DNA from: Loktanella sp.
Lineage (GTDB): Bacteria > Pseudomonadota > Alphaproteobacteria > Rhodobacterales > Rhodobacteraceae
Direction: 5' to 3'
Assembly: GCA_017390475.1 (NCBI GenBank)
Contig: JAFPBO010000047.1
Coordinates: 1 to 48,559 of the forward strand
DNA length: 48,559 nucleotides
Below the pieces are notes generated by a model that ran no database searches, was not told where the DNA came from, and was given only the letters and a program-made list of their open reading frames with translations. Below, piece by piece: positions 36,047 to 43,339 of the stretch (position 1 is the stretch's first letter; every line of letters starts with the position of its first letter). Made by a program: the position numbers and the translations under genes.

Positions 36047-36061
36047 CCGGCGCGCCGCCGG
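36047..36061 (+). terminator. Short GC hairpin after the flavin oxidoreductase gene
   Basis: CCGGCG (36047-36052) pairs with CGCCGG (36056-36061) around a CGC loop, 18 nt past the stop codon and between converging genes. No T-run follows, so the terminator call is weak. Confidence 0.3.
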
Positions 36062-36170
36062 GCTTGCGCTGCACAGCGCGTCACGGGTTCTGCGGCTTTG
36101 CCATGATCGTCATGCTTGCATGGCTGACAGTATTGGATTTTGCGCGCTGAAACGCCCCTCCAGATGTCTG

Positions 36171-37691
36171 CTATAACGGCTTGTTGGACTGCCGGACAAT
36201 ATCCGCCGGGCGCAGGCGCGCCCGCAGCCACTGGAACAGCGGCAAGGTGATCAGGATCACGCATATCGCAATCAGGATAGCTGAAATCGGCCGCTCTAGA
36301 AAGATGGACCATGATCCCCGGCTGATCATCAGGCTGCGGCGCAGGTTCTCTTCCAAAATTGGCCCCAGGATCAGCCCGAAAGCCAGTGGCGTGACCGGCA
36401 ATCCAAGACGGGTAAAGACAAAACCAATCACCCCGAAGGTCAGCATGACATAGACATCATTGATATCGTTGCGGATTGCAAAAGCGCCGATCACACAGAA
36501 AACGGCGATGAATACATACATCAGTTGTGGCGGAATACGGGTCACCATCACTGCCGCACGGATCATTCCCAACCCCAGAACCAGTGTAGAGATCAGCGCA
36601 AGCAGGACCGACACATAGATCCATGCCACGAATGTCGGGCTAGACGTGAACAACAACGGACCGGGTGTCAGTCCATGGACCATCAGCGCACCCATCAGGA
36701 CGGCGGTAATCGTATCGCCCGGGACGCCCAATGCAATCAGCGGAATCAGCGATCCACCGACCGAGGCACTGTTGGCGGCCTCTGGTGCGACCACCCCGTC
36801 CGGGTGGCCTTTGCCGAATGCGTCCGGGTCTTTCGACAAGCGGCGTTCCTGCCCATAAGCAATCGACACCGCAACGGCAGACCCTGCGGCAGGCACCGCG
36901 CCGATGAACGTGCCGATAATTGACCCGCGCAGCATCACCTTCCAGCGGCTGGTCAGTTCACGCAACGGCAGCATGATCTTACCTATCTGCGGGCGGCTAT
37001 GCGTCGTTCTGCCAAAACCTATCAGGTTGTTAAGAATTTCAGCCAATCCGAATAATCCGATGATCACCGGGATCAGATTCAGGCCGGACTGAAGCATCGG
37101 CGTGTTCATCGTCATGCGCTGTGCGTCGGACAGAGCGTCGAATCCGACCATCCCAAGGGCCACACCAATAAAACCCACGACACTTGCCACCAGAGTTGAT
37201 CCGTTCGATGCAAACGACAGCATCACAATGCCAAAAAGCGCAACGGCGGCAAATTCAGGGCTTCGGAAATTGGTGGCAAATCCGGCCAACACCGGCGCAA
37301 GAAGCACCAGCATCGCCAAGCCTATCAGCCCGCCGACAGTTGATGCCACCAGCGCATAAGTCAGTGCATGACCGGCGCGTCCGCTTTGCGCCATTGGATA
37401 TCCGTCGATCTGCGTAAAGATCGACGCAGGTGTACCGGGTAACTTCATCAGGATTGCCGAGATTGATCCGCCATAGACGCTCGACATAAAAACCGACATC
37501 AAAAACAGGATGGCCACGCCCGGCTGCATGGCAAATGTCACAGGCATCAGAATAGCCAGCGCCATTGTCGATGAAATGCCCGGTATCGCACCAAGCACCA
37601 GACCCAGCAACGTGCCAAGCGCGACAAGGCCCAGCATTCTGGGGTCTGTTGCGAACTCCATCAGAACGTCAGTGAATGCAGACAACAACAT
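36171..37691 (-). CDS. tctA: Tripartite tricarboxylate transporter large permease (TctA)
   Basis: The 506-residue protein has about 11-12 membrane segments and the TctA signatures LGAIPGISSTMALAILMP, SVYGGSISAILMKLPGTPAS with DGYPMAQSGRAGHAL, and the repeated-half counterpart FIGAVPAAGSAVAVSIAYGQ. The ATG at 37691 starts MLLSAFTDVLMEFAT and gives the usual family length; the frame is open upstream to 38057, but that part overlaps tctB. It lies 11 nt downstream of tctB. The transporter sits with a Rieske oxygenase and MarR regulator, so an aromatic or heteroaromatic carboxylate is a likely substrate (inference). Confidence 0.92.
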   Translation of the reverse strand: MLLSAFTDVLMEFATDPRMLGLVALGTLLGLVLGAIPGISSTMALAILMPVTFAMQPGVAILFLMSVFMSSVYGGSISAILMKLPGTPASIFTQIDGYPMAQSGRAGHALTYALVASTVGGLIGLAMLVLLAPVLAGFATNFRSPEFAAVALFGIVMLSFASNGSTLVASVVGFIGVALGMVGFDALSDAQRMTMNTPMLQSGLNLIPVIIGLFGLAEILNNLIGFGRTTHSRPQIGKIMLPLRELTSRWKVMLRGSIIGTFIGAVPAAGSAVAVSIAYGQERRLSKDPDAFGKGHPDGVVAPEAANSASVGGSLIPLIALGVPGDTITAVLMGALMVHGLTPGPLLFTSSPTFVAWIYVSVLLALISTLVLGLGMIRAAVMVTRIPPQLMYVFIAVFCVIGAFAIRNDINDVYVMLTFGVIGFVFTRLGLPVTPLAFGLILGPILEENLRRSLMISRGSWSIFLERPISAILIAICVILITLPLFQWLRARLRPADIVRQSNKPL

Positions 37692-37702
37692 GATCAGACC
37701 CT

Positions 37703-38218
37703 TCAGACCGGCAATGGCAAGTTCAGCAAACGGATGAAAACCAGATGGACCGTCAGCGCTGCGCCTGTCCCGAACAGCGCGGCCTCTGGCAGGTGGCGCC
37801 ATGACCAACCGCGCACAGCGGTCAGCAGGACGAACACCCAAAAGATCGCAAATGCTGCAACGGCATAGGGGGTTCCCAGCCAGCGCATTCCTTCGGGCAT
37901 TGCCAGCAAAGACACGACAAAGCCAAGGGCCAGCGCCCAGTCGCGCGATGCGCTGACCATATACCGTGGCGACATGAGCCGCTGCCCTGTCATCACGCAT
38001 TGCCAGACGCCGCGTGCCGTCAGAACCACAGCAGCCACTGCGACGATCCCAATGCACAGATGGGCCAGAAAAAACGCGCCCGGATCACCGGGCATCGGCG
38101 TGCCGGTATATGTGTTTTCGCTCTGCCGCAGCGCTGCCCAACCAACGGCCGACAGTGTGAGGAACAGCACACCGGAGCAGAGCGTTTTCAGGGGCGAATC
38201 TTCCATGGTTGCTGTCAT
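37703..38218 (-). CDS. tctB: Tripartite tricarboxylate transporter small permease (TctB)
   Basis: The 171-residue protein has four hydrophobic segments (about residues 12-30, 50-68, 93-125 and 145-165) and the length, topology and position of TctB subunits, which are poorly conserved in sequence. It lies between tctC and tctA. The fit rests mainly on context and topology. Confidence 0.8.
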   Translation of the reverse strand: MTATMEDSPLKTLCSGVLFLTLSAVGWAALRQSENTYTGTPMPGDPGAFFLAHLCIGIVAVAAVVLTARGVWQCVMTGQRLMSPRYMVSASRDWALALGFVVSLLAMPEGMRWLGTPYAVAAFAIFWVFVLLTAVRGWSWRHLPEAALFGTGAALTVHLVFIRLLNLPLPV

Positions 38219-38290
38219 GATCTGAACCTTTGATTTTGCGTCTGCCGGGGGTCTGGCACCAGCCGGTTTGCCGATGGCCAGATGACCGGA

Positions 38291-39277
38291 TCAGTTGCGC
38301 AACAGTTCGGTCGCGACTAGCCCTGCGGTTTCAAGCAAGGGATAAACCAGCTCTTCCTGAGCGGCCAGTTCGGTGGCAGCCTCTGCACGTCCCAGCGGCC
38401 GCAACACCATCGCGCTTCTTTCAGCGGCGGCGCGGAACCCGTCGCTGTTGATCGCCTCTAACAGCGATGTTTCCAGCTTGGCGCTGACCGCGTCAGGAAT
38501 ACCCTTTGGTCCAACCATCATGACAAAGTCGTTGACGACGATGTCATAGCCTTGTTCGCGGAATGTCGGCACATCGGGCAACTGTGGGTGCCGGTCTTCG
38601 GATGCGACGCCCAGCACATGCAATGTGCCTGCATTCGCGTGTTCGATGATCGGCGGCACTGGCAGGGTTGCGGTCTGCACCTCGCCGGTCAGCAGGGCTG
38701 TAACCGTTGGCGCATGGCCAGGATAAGGCAGTTTCATCATTTCAACACCGAGCGCGGCCGGAATAACCTCGGCGAAGACGAACGAGTTTCCACCCTGCGG
38801 GTCATTCCCGTTCATCAGGTCCATCGGGTCACTTTGCATGGCCGCGATGTATTCTTCGAGAGTGTCGATGCCGAGTCCTGCACGAATTTGCAAAGCACCG
38901 GGTTCGTCGCTGATGTAGGCCAGCGGATCAAGGCCATCCAGCTCTGGTGCGTTTGTGTTCATATAAGCCTGTGACACTGCATGCAGTCCCATCACGCCGA
39001 TCGTATATCCATCCGGCGCTGCGTTGACGATATGGCGCATGCCTGTGGAGCCGCCCGCGCCGGTAACGTTGTCAATCACAACCGGCGTGCCCATAATCGT
39101 CGAAAGCTCATTGCCGAGCAGTCGCGCAACAAGATCATGACCGCCGCCAGCTGGCCAGACAACGGTAATGTGAATCGGTTTTTCCGGGAAGGCATCGTCA
39201 GCAAAAGCGGCCTGAAGCGGCAGTGCGGCAAGAATGGTAAGGTAAAATCCTGTGGTCAGAAGTTTGCGTCGTATCAT
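38291..39277 (-). CDS. tctC: Tripartite tricarboxylate transporter binding protein (TctC/BUG family)
   Basis: The 328-residue protein has a signal peptide (about residues 1-26, ending ...PLQAAFA) and the BUG-family pattern: PEKPIHITVVWPAGGGHDLVAR, then VVIDNVTGAGGSTGMRHIVN and PDGYTIGVM, as usual for TctC proteins; PLPDVPTF is represented here by QLPDVPTFREQGYD. It delivers the substrate to TctAB. An AGGTGAA ribosome binding site precedes the start. The 299-nt upstream gap (39278-39576) holds an inverted repeat like the nic operators, so tctCBA may have its own regulated promoter. Confidence 0.92.
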   Translation of the reverse strand: MIRRKLLTTGFYLTILAALPLQAAFADDAFPEKPIHITVVWPAGGGHDLVARLLGNELSTIMGTPVVIDNVTGAGGSTGMRHIVNAAPDGYTIGVMGLHAVSQAYMNTNAPELDGLDPLAYISDEPGALQIRAGLGIDTLEEYIAAMQSDPMDLMNGNDPQGGNSFVFAEVIPAALGVEMMKLPYPGHAPTVTALLTGEVQTATLPVPPIIEHANAGTLHVLGVASEDRHPQLPDVPTFREQGYDIVVNDFVMMVGPKGIPDAVSAKLETSLLEAINSDGFRAAAERSAMVLRPLGRAEAATELAAQEELVYPLLETAGLVATELLRN

Positions 39278-39462
39278 GGTTCACCTGTTGGGTTTGTTGT
39301 TGACGGGAAGCGGACATGCACGGTCCGCCTTGATGCACCCGCAAGTTGGGTCGTCAGGCCCACCGACAAGGCAGCACCTGCGGAAGCGTTTTTTCGGTTG
39401 CAAGGAGCGACGGCTCTTTCCGGCCCTTACCCTTTGACAGTCCCAGAGAAGCGGATTTGATA

Positions 39463-39480
39463 TTGTTTGTATAGAAACAA
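39463..39480 (-). promoter_or_regulatory. Nic-operator-like inverted repeat upstream of tctC
   Basis: TTGTTT (39463-39468) and AAACAA (39475-39480) are perfect inverted arms around GTATAG. In the minus sense the site reads TTGTTTCTATACAAACAAT, sharing TATACAAAC with the site before nicE and ACAAACAA with the nicC palindrome. It lies about 185 nt upstream of tctC. I see no gene in 39278-39576. Confidence 0.6.
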
Positions 39481-39576
39481 CATTTCTGGATACGTATTTT
39501 CCTTGCCGTCGGTTCAAGCTGACCAGGTTCCTGCTTAAATTTTTTGCGGCTTAGCTTTGTTCGACAGCGTTTCACG

Positions 39577-40632
39577 CTAAACATCCAATGTGATTGGACC
39601 GTCCGGCACAGCACAACACATGAAGACATGTCCCGCCTTGGGCGAATCGATCAGGTCTTCGGTGTAGGTGACTGTGCCGTGCATGATCCTGCACATGCAG
39701 GTGCCGCAGATCCCGGCCCGGCATTCGAACGCGGGGGTCAGCCCATGCGCCTCGGCCAGTTCCAGCAGACTGCCGTTGGCACTATCCCAGATGACGTCTT
39801 TGCCTGACTTCTGGAAGCGGACGACGATGCCCGCGCGGGCTGCATCGGCATGCTGGCTGGCGTTGATCTTTGGTGAATGGACTGCTGGAATAGGCAGAGT
39901 GCCGCCAAAACTTTCCTGATGGATATCTTGCCCCTGCATACCCAACCCAACCAGCGCATGCCGCATCGCAGACATGAAACCATCGGGGCCGCATAATAAC
40001 ACATGATAGTGATCCAGCGGCAGCATTTTCCTGAGTGCTGCGCGATCCAGCAGCCCTACAATCTGACATCTGCCGTGGCTGATGTCATCGGGGCATGCCT
40101 CCGCATAGGCGACAACAACTTTGATGTGGGGTGCATGTTTCAGCATGTCTGTGATTTCGGCAGCAAAGGTGTGTTCGTCGGCATTTCGGCATGCGTGAAT
40201 AAAATAGGCGGGCCGCCCTGGTTGGCGCGCAAGGACAGACAGCATCGATAGCGCGGGTGTTATTCCGATGCCCCCAGTAAGAAGCAGAACCGGGCGGTGA
40301 TCATCCGGCAGCACAAACCGACCCCGCGGTTGCTCTGCTGCGATGCGCGTACCCACAGGTGCCTGACTATGCAAGAAATGCGACCCCCCTTTGCCTGTAG
40401 GGTCCAGCTTGACGCTAATCCGATAGCCGCTGTGATCGCCAGGATCAGACGAAATGGTATAGGTCGCAAGCGGGCGCATCGGCAAGTTCAGCCGCAATGG
40501 CAAGTACTGACCAGCAATGAAGGGCTGAAACGTCCCTTCAACCACCTTCAGATGCAACGACACGACATTGCTGCTTTCCCGGACCCTCGCAACGACTTCT
40601 AGCAGCATCGTGCCTGATGTGCCTTCAGTCAT
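39577..40632 (-). CDS. VanB-type oxygenase reductase (flavin, NAD and [2Fe-2S] domains)
   Basis: The 351-residue reductase has an N-terminal flavin domain (RPLATYTISSDPGD, about residues 55-68), an NAD-binding domain (LLLTGGIGITPALSMLSVL and LLCGPDGFMSAMRHAL) and a C-terminal plant-type ferredoxin domain with FECRAGICGTCMCR and a final Cys in VFMCCAVPDG (C-x4-C-x2-C...C). This is the phthalate-dioxygenase-reductase/VanB layout that feeds electrons to Rieske oxygenases. The ATG at 40632 overlaps the stop of the oxygenase gene by 8 nt, marking a coupled pair. Earlier in-frame ATGs lie inside the oxygenase gene and are rejected. The substrate is set by the partner oxygenase. Confidence 0.9.
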   Translation of the reverse strand: MTEGTSGTMLLEVVARVRESSNVVSLHLKVVEGTFQPFIAGQYLPLRLNLPMRPLATYTISSDPGDHSGYRISVKLDPTGKGGSHFLHSQAPVGTRIAAEQPRGRFVLPDDHRPVLLLTGGIGITPALSMLSVLARQPGRPAYFIHACRNADEHTFAAEITDMLKHAPHIKVVVAYAEACPDDISHGRCQIVGLLDRAALRKMLPLDHYHVLLCGPDGFMSAMRHALVGLGMQGQDIHQESFGGTLPIPAVHSPKINASQHADAARAGIVVRFQKSGKDVIWDSANGSLLELAEAHGLTPAFECRAGICGTCMCRIMHGTVTYTEDLIDSPKAGHVFMCCAVPDGPITLDV

Positions 40633-41695
40633 GGTAGACAAAGCTCCCGTTCGTCTCTGCCGAAGCATCATCGGTACGCTCGCGCTCGACCATTTCAGAG
40701 ATGCGTTTGCGGTAGACCATCGGGCCGCGGTCAATGGCGATCCGGATTGGTCGGCGCTTTGGGGGTGCCTGTTCTTCCTGATGCACTGCTTCGAGAATCG
40801 CCTTGTCCTCGGCAAAGGCAATGCGGAACATCGCGTCGATCTTTTCGGATGCCTCCGCCGTTTCAACAGCGGTGTTGCGTAAATGCATCCAGCGGTCGAT
40901 CGTATAGTTCTCCGTGACAGGCGTCATGAAATGGAGCGCGAAAATGCGGTTTCCGGCGTCCCGGTCATCTTCGGCGATCTGATCGGCAACATCGGCAGAA
41001 CCAAAGTCAATCACCGCAATCGACGGCGCATAAAGGTGGTAGTAATGCCAGCGATCCACGTTTCCGGTAAAATCACCAAATGCCTTGAAAAAACCGATTG
41101 GCTCGGCATCGCGGATCCAGCGCCATGCCGTGATTGCCGGGCCTTCGGTTGATACATGGACCGGCACATTCTCGGACGCCGCGTTGCCCAGCGTGGTCGG
41201 GTGGACAAAGCTGACATGCGCGGGATCAACAAGGTTTTCCGCTACATTCAGATAATTGGATTCAATGTGCAAAGCATCGCCGTGGTGCGCGTGCCATCTG
41301 GGATCGGTGAATTGTGGCAACGTGAAAATCCTTGCGGGATCCGCGCGTTCGGGGTCGCCCATCCAGATCCATACGATGCCGTGCTGTTCGACAATCGGAT
41401 AGGCTGTGACAAAGGCTGACTGCGGAATTTTATCCTGACCCGGAACGCGGGTGCATATGCCGTCCGCACCAAAGGTCAGACCATGATAGCCGCATTGTAC
41501 TGCATCGCCGATGCGTTTGCCCTTTGACAGCGGCAACAGCCTGTGTGGACATCGATCTTCCAGCGCAGCCACGCCGCCGTCGCTGCGCCGAAACAACAAA
41601 ACCGGCTCATTAAGAATGATAAATCGGCGCAGTTCGTCATCGATATCGGTTGACCATGCGGCGACATACCATGCGTTGCGGATCAGGCTTGTCAT
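40625..41695 (-). CDS. Rieske non-haem iron oxygenase, VanA-like
   Basis: The 356-residue protein has the Rieske cluster ligands C49, H51, C68 and H71 (RCPHRLLP...QCGYHGL). The mononuclear-iron site is LVDPAHVSFVHP with H160 and H165, and the late acidic ligand probably lies in AEDKAILEAVHQE. This is the vanillate-O-demethylase-like group of single-component-alpha oxygenases, which demethylate or hydroxylate aromatic acids. The start has an AAGGAAC ribosome binding site. It is coupled to the reductase gene and lies downstream of a MarR gene, with two similar 18-nt repeats in between. I cannot name the substrate; vanillate is not safe to assume. Confidence 0.9.
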   Translation of the reverse strand: MTSLIRNAWYVAAWSTDIDDELRRFIILNEPVLLFRRSDGGVAALEDRCPHRLLPLSKGKRIGDAVQCGYHGLTFGADGICTRVPGQDKIPQSAFVTAYPIVEQHGIVWIWMGDPERADPARIFTLPQFTDPRWHAHHGDALHIESNYLNVAENLVDPAHVSFVHPTTLGNAASENVPVHVSTEGPAITAWRWIRDAEPIGFFKAFGDFTGNVDRWHYYHLYAPSIAVIDFGSADVADQIAEDDRDAGNRIFALHFMTPVTENYTIDRWMHLRNTAVETAEASEKIDAMFRIAFAEDKAILEAVHQEEQAPPKRRPIRIAIDRGPMVYRKRISEMVERERTDDASAETNGSFVYHD

Positions 41696-41734
41696 TTTGA
41701 TGTTCCTTTTTCAGCTAACAGACGCTGACAGGAA

Positions 41735-41752
41735 TTAATACGTACTAGTTCT
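41735..41752. promoter_or_regulatory. 18-nt repeat upstream of the oxygenase gene, copy 1
   Basis: TTAATACGTACTAGTTCT matches 41851-41868 (TTAATGCGTACACGTTCA) at 14 of 18 positions in the same orientation. It lies 40 nt upstream of the oxygenase start, where a MarR-type regulator could act. Confidence 0.5.
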
Positions 41753-41850
41753 TTATAAGCAAGCACGACAACGCAATAGGGCTACATTTAACAGATAATG
41801 CCCTCTTATTGAGCAAAAAATACTGACAACTCTAAAAATCCACGCAAAAT

Positions 41851-41868
41851 TTAATGCGTACACGTTCA
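41851..41868. promoter_or_regulatory. 18-nt repeat upstream of the oxygenase gene, copy 2
   Basis: TTAATGCGTACACGTTCA is the partner of 41735-41752, 116 nt away, and overlaps the end of the marR frame by 3 nt. The AT-rich 41753-41850 between the copies probably holds the promoter; no single -10/-35 pair stands out. Confidence 0.45.
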
Positions 41869-42345
41869 TTTTTCAGGTGTATGACTCTCCATAACCTTGC
41901 GCAGCAGTTCCAGAAACAAGGTTTGTTCAATGCGCGTAAGTGGCGACAGAAGCGCATCGCCCGCTGCGATACTGATGGGAATGTGCTCTTTTGCACAAAG
42001 CCGTCCCGCATCGGTCAGCGTAATCAGGCTTGCGCGTTGGTCATTCGCGTCTCTGGTTTTCCGGATTAGGCCATCTTTTACCAGTTTACGCACGACGACC
42101 GTTGCAGTGGATGGGTCCATCGCCGTCAGCTTGCCCAGCTGACTTTGTGTGAGCGGTTCGCTTTTCAGCAACGTGACCATCGCGACGAACTGCGTCACTG
42201 ACAGATTGGGGGCTAGCACCTCTTGTGTGAATAACTGCACGCCACGTTGATGCACACGCCGCACCAAATGCGCGGGGTGGTCGCGCGGGTCATATCCGTC
42301 GATATCCGGGGTCCCGCTTTCCTGCTTCGCGTTGTTTTCCGCCAT
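41866..42345 (-). CDS. MarR-family transcriptional regulator
   Basis: The 159-residue protein has a MarR winged helix: LTQSQLGKLTAMDPSTATVV (recognition region) and the wing RDANDQRASLITLTDAG. It resembles the NicR-like protein in layout (QFVAMVTLLKSEPLTQSQLG versus the same region of NicR), so both could bind related sites. The ATG at 42345 follows ACAGG; the frame is open to 42456, but that part has no MarR match. It lies upstream of, and on the same strand as, the Rieske oxygenase, reductase and tctCBA genes, so it is probably their regulator. Confidence 0.87.
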   Translation of the reverse strand: MAENNAKQESGTPDIDGYDPRDHPAHLVRRVHQRGVQLFTQEVLAPNLSVTQFVAMVTLLKSEPLTQSQLGKLTAMDPSTATVVVRKLVKDGLIRKTRDANDQRASLITLTDAGRLCAKEHIPISIAAGDALLSPLTRIEQTLFLELLRKVMESHTPEK

Positions 42346-42531
42346 GGCATACCTGTTCGTCTCGGGCCGAAGTTCAGCCAGTGCCAGATAACCAGCGCAT
42401 AGCGATATTTGCCATAACTTGCCATGTTTTGCAATGTCCGTCGTCGCCCGAACCAAGCAATCTGTGCTGCATTACTTATTTTGCATATATGTGCAAAACT
42501 TCAAGAAAGTGGCTCATCCCCCGCCGAGTTT

Positions 42532-42927
42532 GCCCTATCGCCGGACTGCCCCCATCAGCACCGTCTTAGTGCTCGCCTTCGAAGGCTTGATGGTCGGCGA
42601 GGGCCTGCAGCGCCCGGCAGGGTTGCCCATCGGAATGACCGCCGCAGGCATTCACGACACGCACCAGTTCCATCTCCAGCCGCCGCAACCGCGCGATCCG
42701 ATCACGGACTTCGGAAATCCGCGCCGTCGCGATGCGGTGCGCGCCGCCATGGGCTGTCTGAGGCGCCTCCTGCAACGCGATCAGTTGCGCGATGGCGTCA
42801 AGGTCAAAGCCAAGCTGCCGGGCATGGGCGATGAAAGACAGCCGGTCCAGCTCGGCATCGCCATAGCGGCGTTGCCCCCCGCCAGTGCGGCCGCGATCGG
42901 GCAGCAGACCGCGCCCCTCATAATAAC
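42532..42927. repeat. 396-bp repeat, copy 2 (truncated merR)
   Basis: This is the second copy of 5663-6058, same orientation and same length, with scattered substitutions. It starts at GCCCTATCGCCGG and breaks at CATAATAAC, exactly where an IS91-type transposase remnant begins. It lacks merR codons 1-20, part of 21-22, the merR start and the exporter promoter. Confidence 0.9.
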
Positions 42928-42934
42928 AGGGCAT
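42566..42934 (-). pseudogene. Truncated MerR regulator (copy of the intact one)
   Basis: From YYEGRGLLPDRGRTGGGQRR onward this frame is nearly identical to residues 22-140 of the intact MerR protein at 5697-6119 (a few changes, e.g. the tail DHQACEGEH reads DHQAFEGEH). The DNA-recognition helix-turn-helix (residues 1-21) is missing. The ATG at 42934 and the first codons come from the adjoining IS91-type sequence. If translated, the product would keep the dimerisation helix and the C-x8-C metal loop without DNA binding, so it could poison the intact regulator, but decay is the simpler view. Confidence 0.85.
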
Positions 42935-43260
42935 CGGCCTTGATCAGGCGGGCGTTCGAGATGGCAATGCGGTGCGTATGGCGGCTCAGTTAGGCCAGCA
43001 CGGCCTCCGGCCAGCCGAAGGGCGGTTGGGCATAGACCACCCATTCGGATTTTCGAAATGGAGTGAGTCAATGGGTGAAGGCATCAGGCTACGCCAGCCG
43101 TTCGAGATCACCTAAGAAGACCAGTTGCCCTGTTCGGTGCAAATCCATCAGCCGTTCCAAAAGCAGGCGTCGAAACAGCCGCGACAGCACGCGCATATGC
43201 ATGAAGAATCCCGGCTTGCAGGCCGCCAACGAAAAGGGGGCCGGTGGCACAACGGCTCTG
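42935..43260 (-). pseudogene. IS91-family (Y2-type) transposase remnant
   Basis: The minus strand reads LAACKPGFFMHMRVLSRLFR, then RLLLERLMDLHRTGQLVFLG up to a TAG. In another frame it reads EWVVYAQPPFGWPEAVLA, a TAA, and LSRHTHRIAISNARLIKADA. These are consecutive conserved blocks of IS91/IS801-type transposases (C-x-PGFF...RVLSRLFRR; WVVYA-x-PF-GPE-VL-YLSRYTHR-AISN). There are at least two in-frame stops and a frame change, and neither end is complete, so it is inactive. Its 3' end is joined directly to the truncated merR copy. From 43260 to 43339 I recognise nothing. Confidence 0.8.
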
Positions 43261-43339
43261 ATTTCCGAGGTTTCCCTCTCCCCCGGGCGGCTTCAGTCCA
43301 CGGCCTGCGTTACAAAGATGCCAAACGCAGCCTAACCGT

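Noticed and set aside
40625-41695. Naming the Rieske oxygenase VanA (vanillate demethylase)
   Set aside because: Only family-level motifs are visible. The VanA-like group handles many substrates and no vanillate-pathway gene is nearby.
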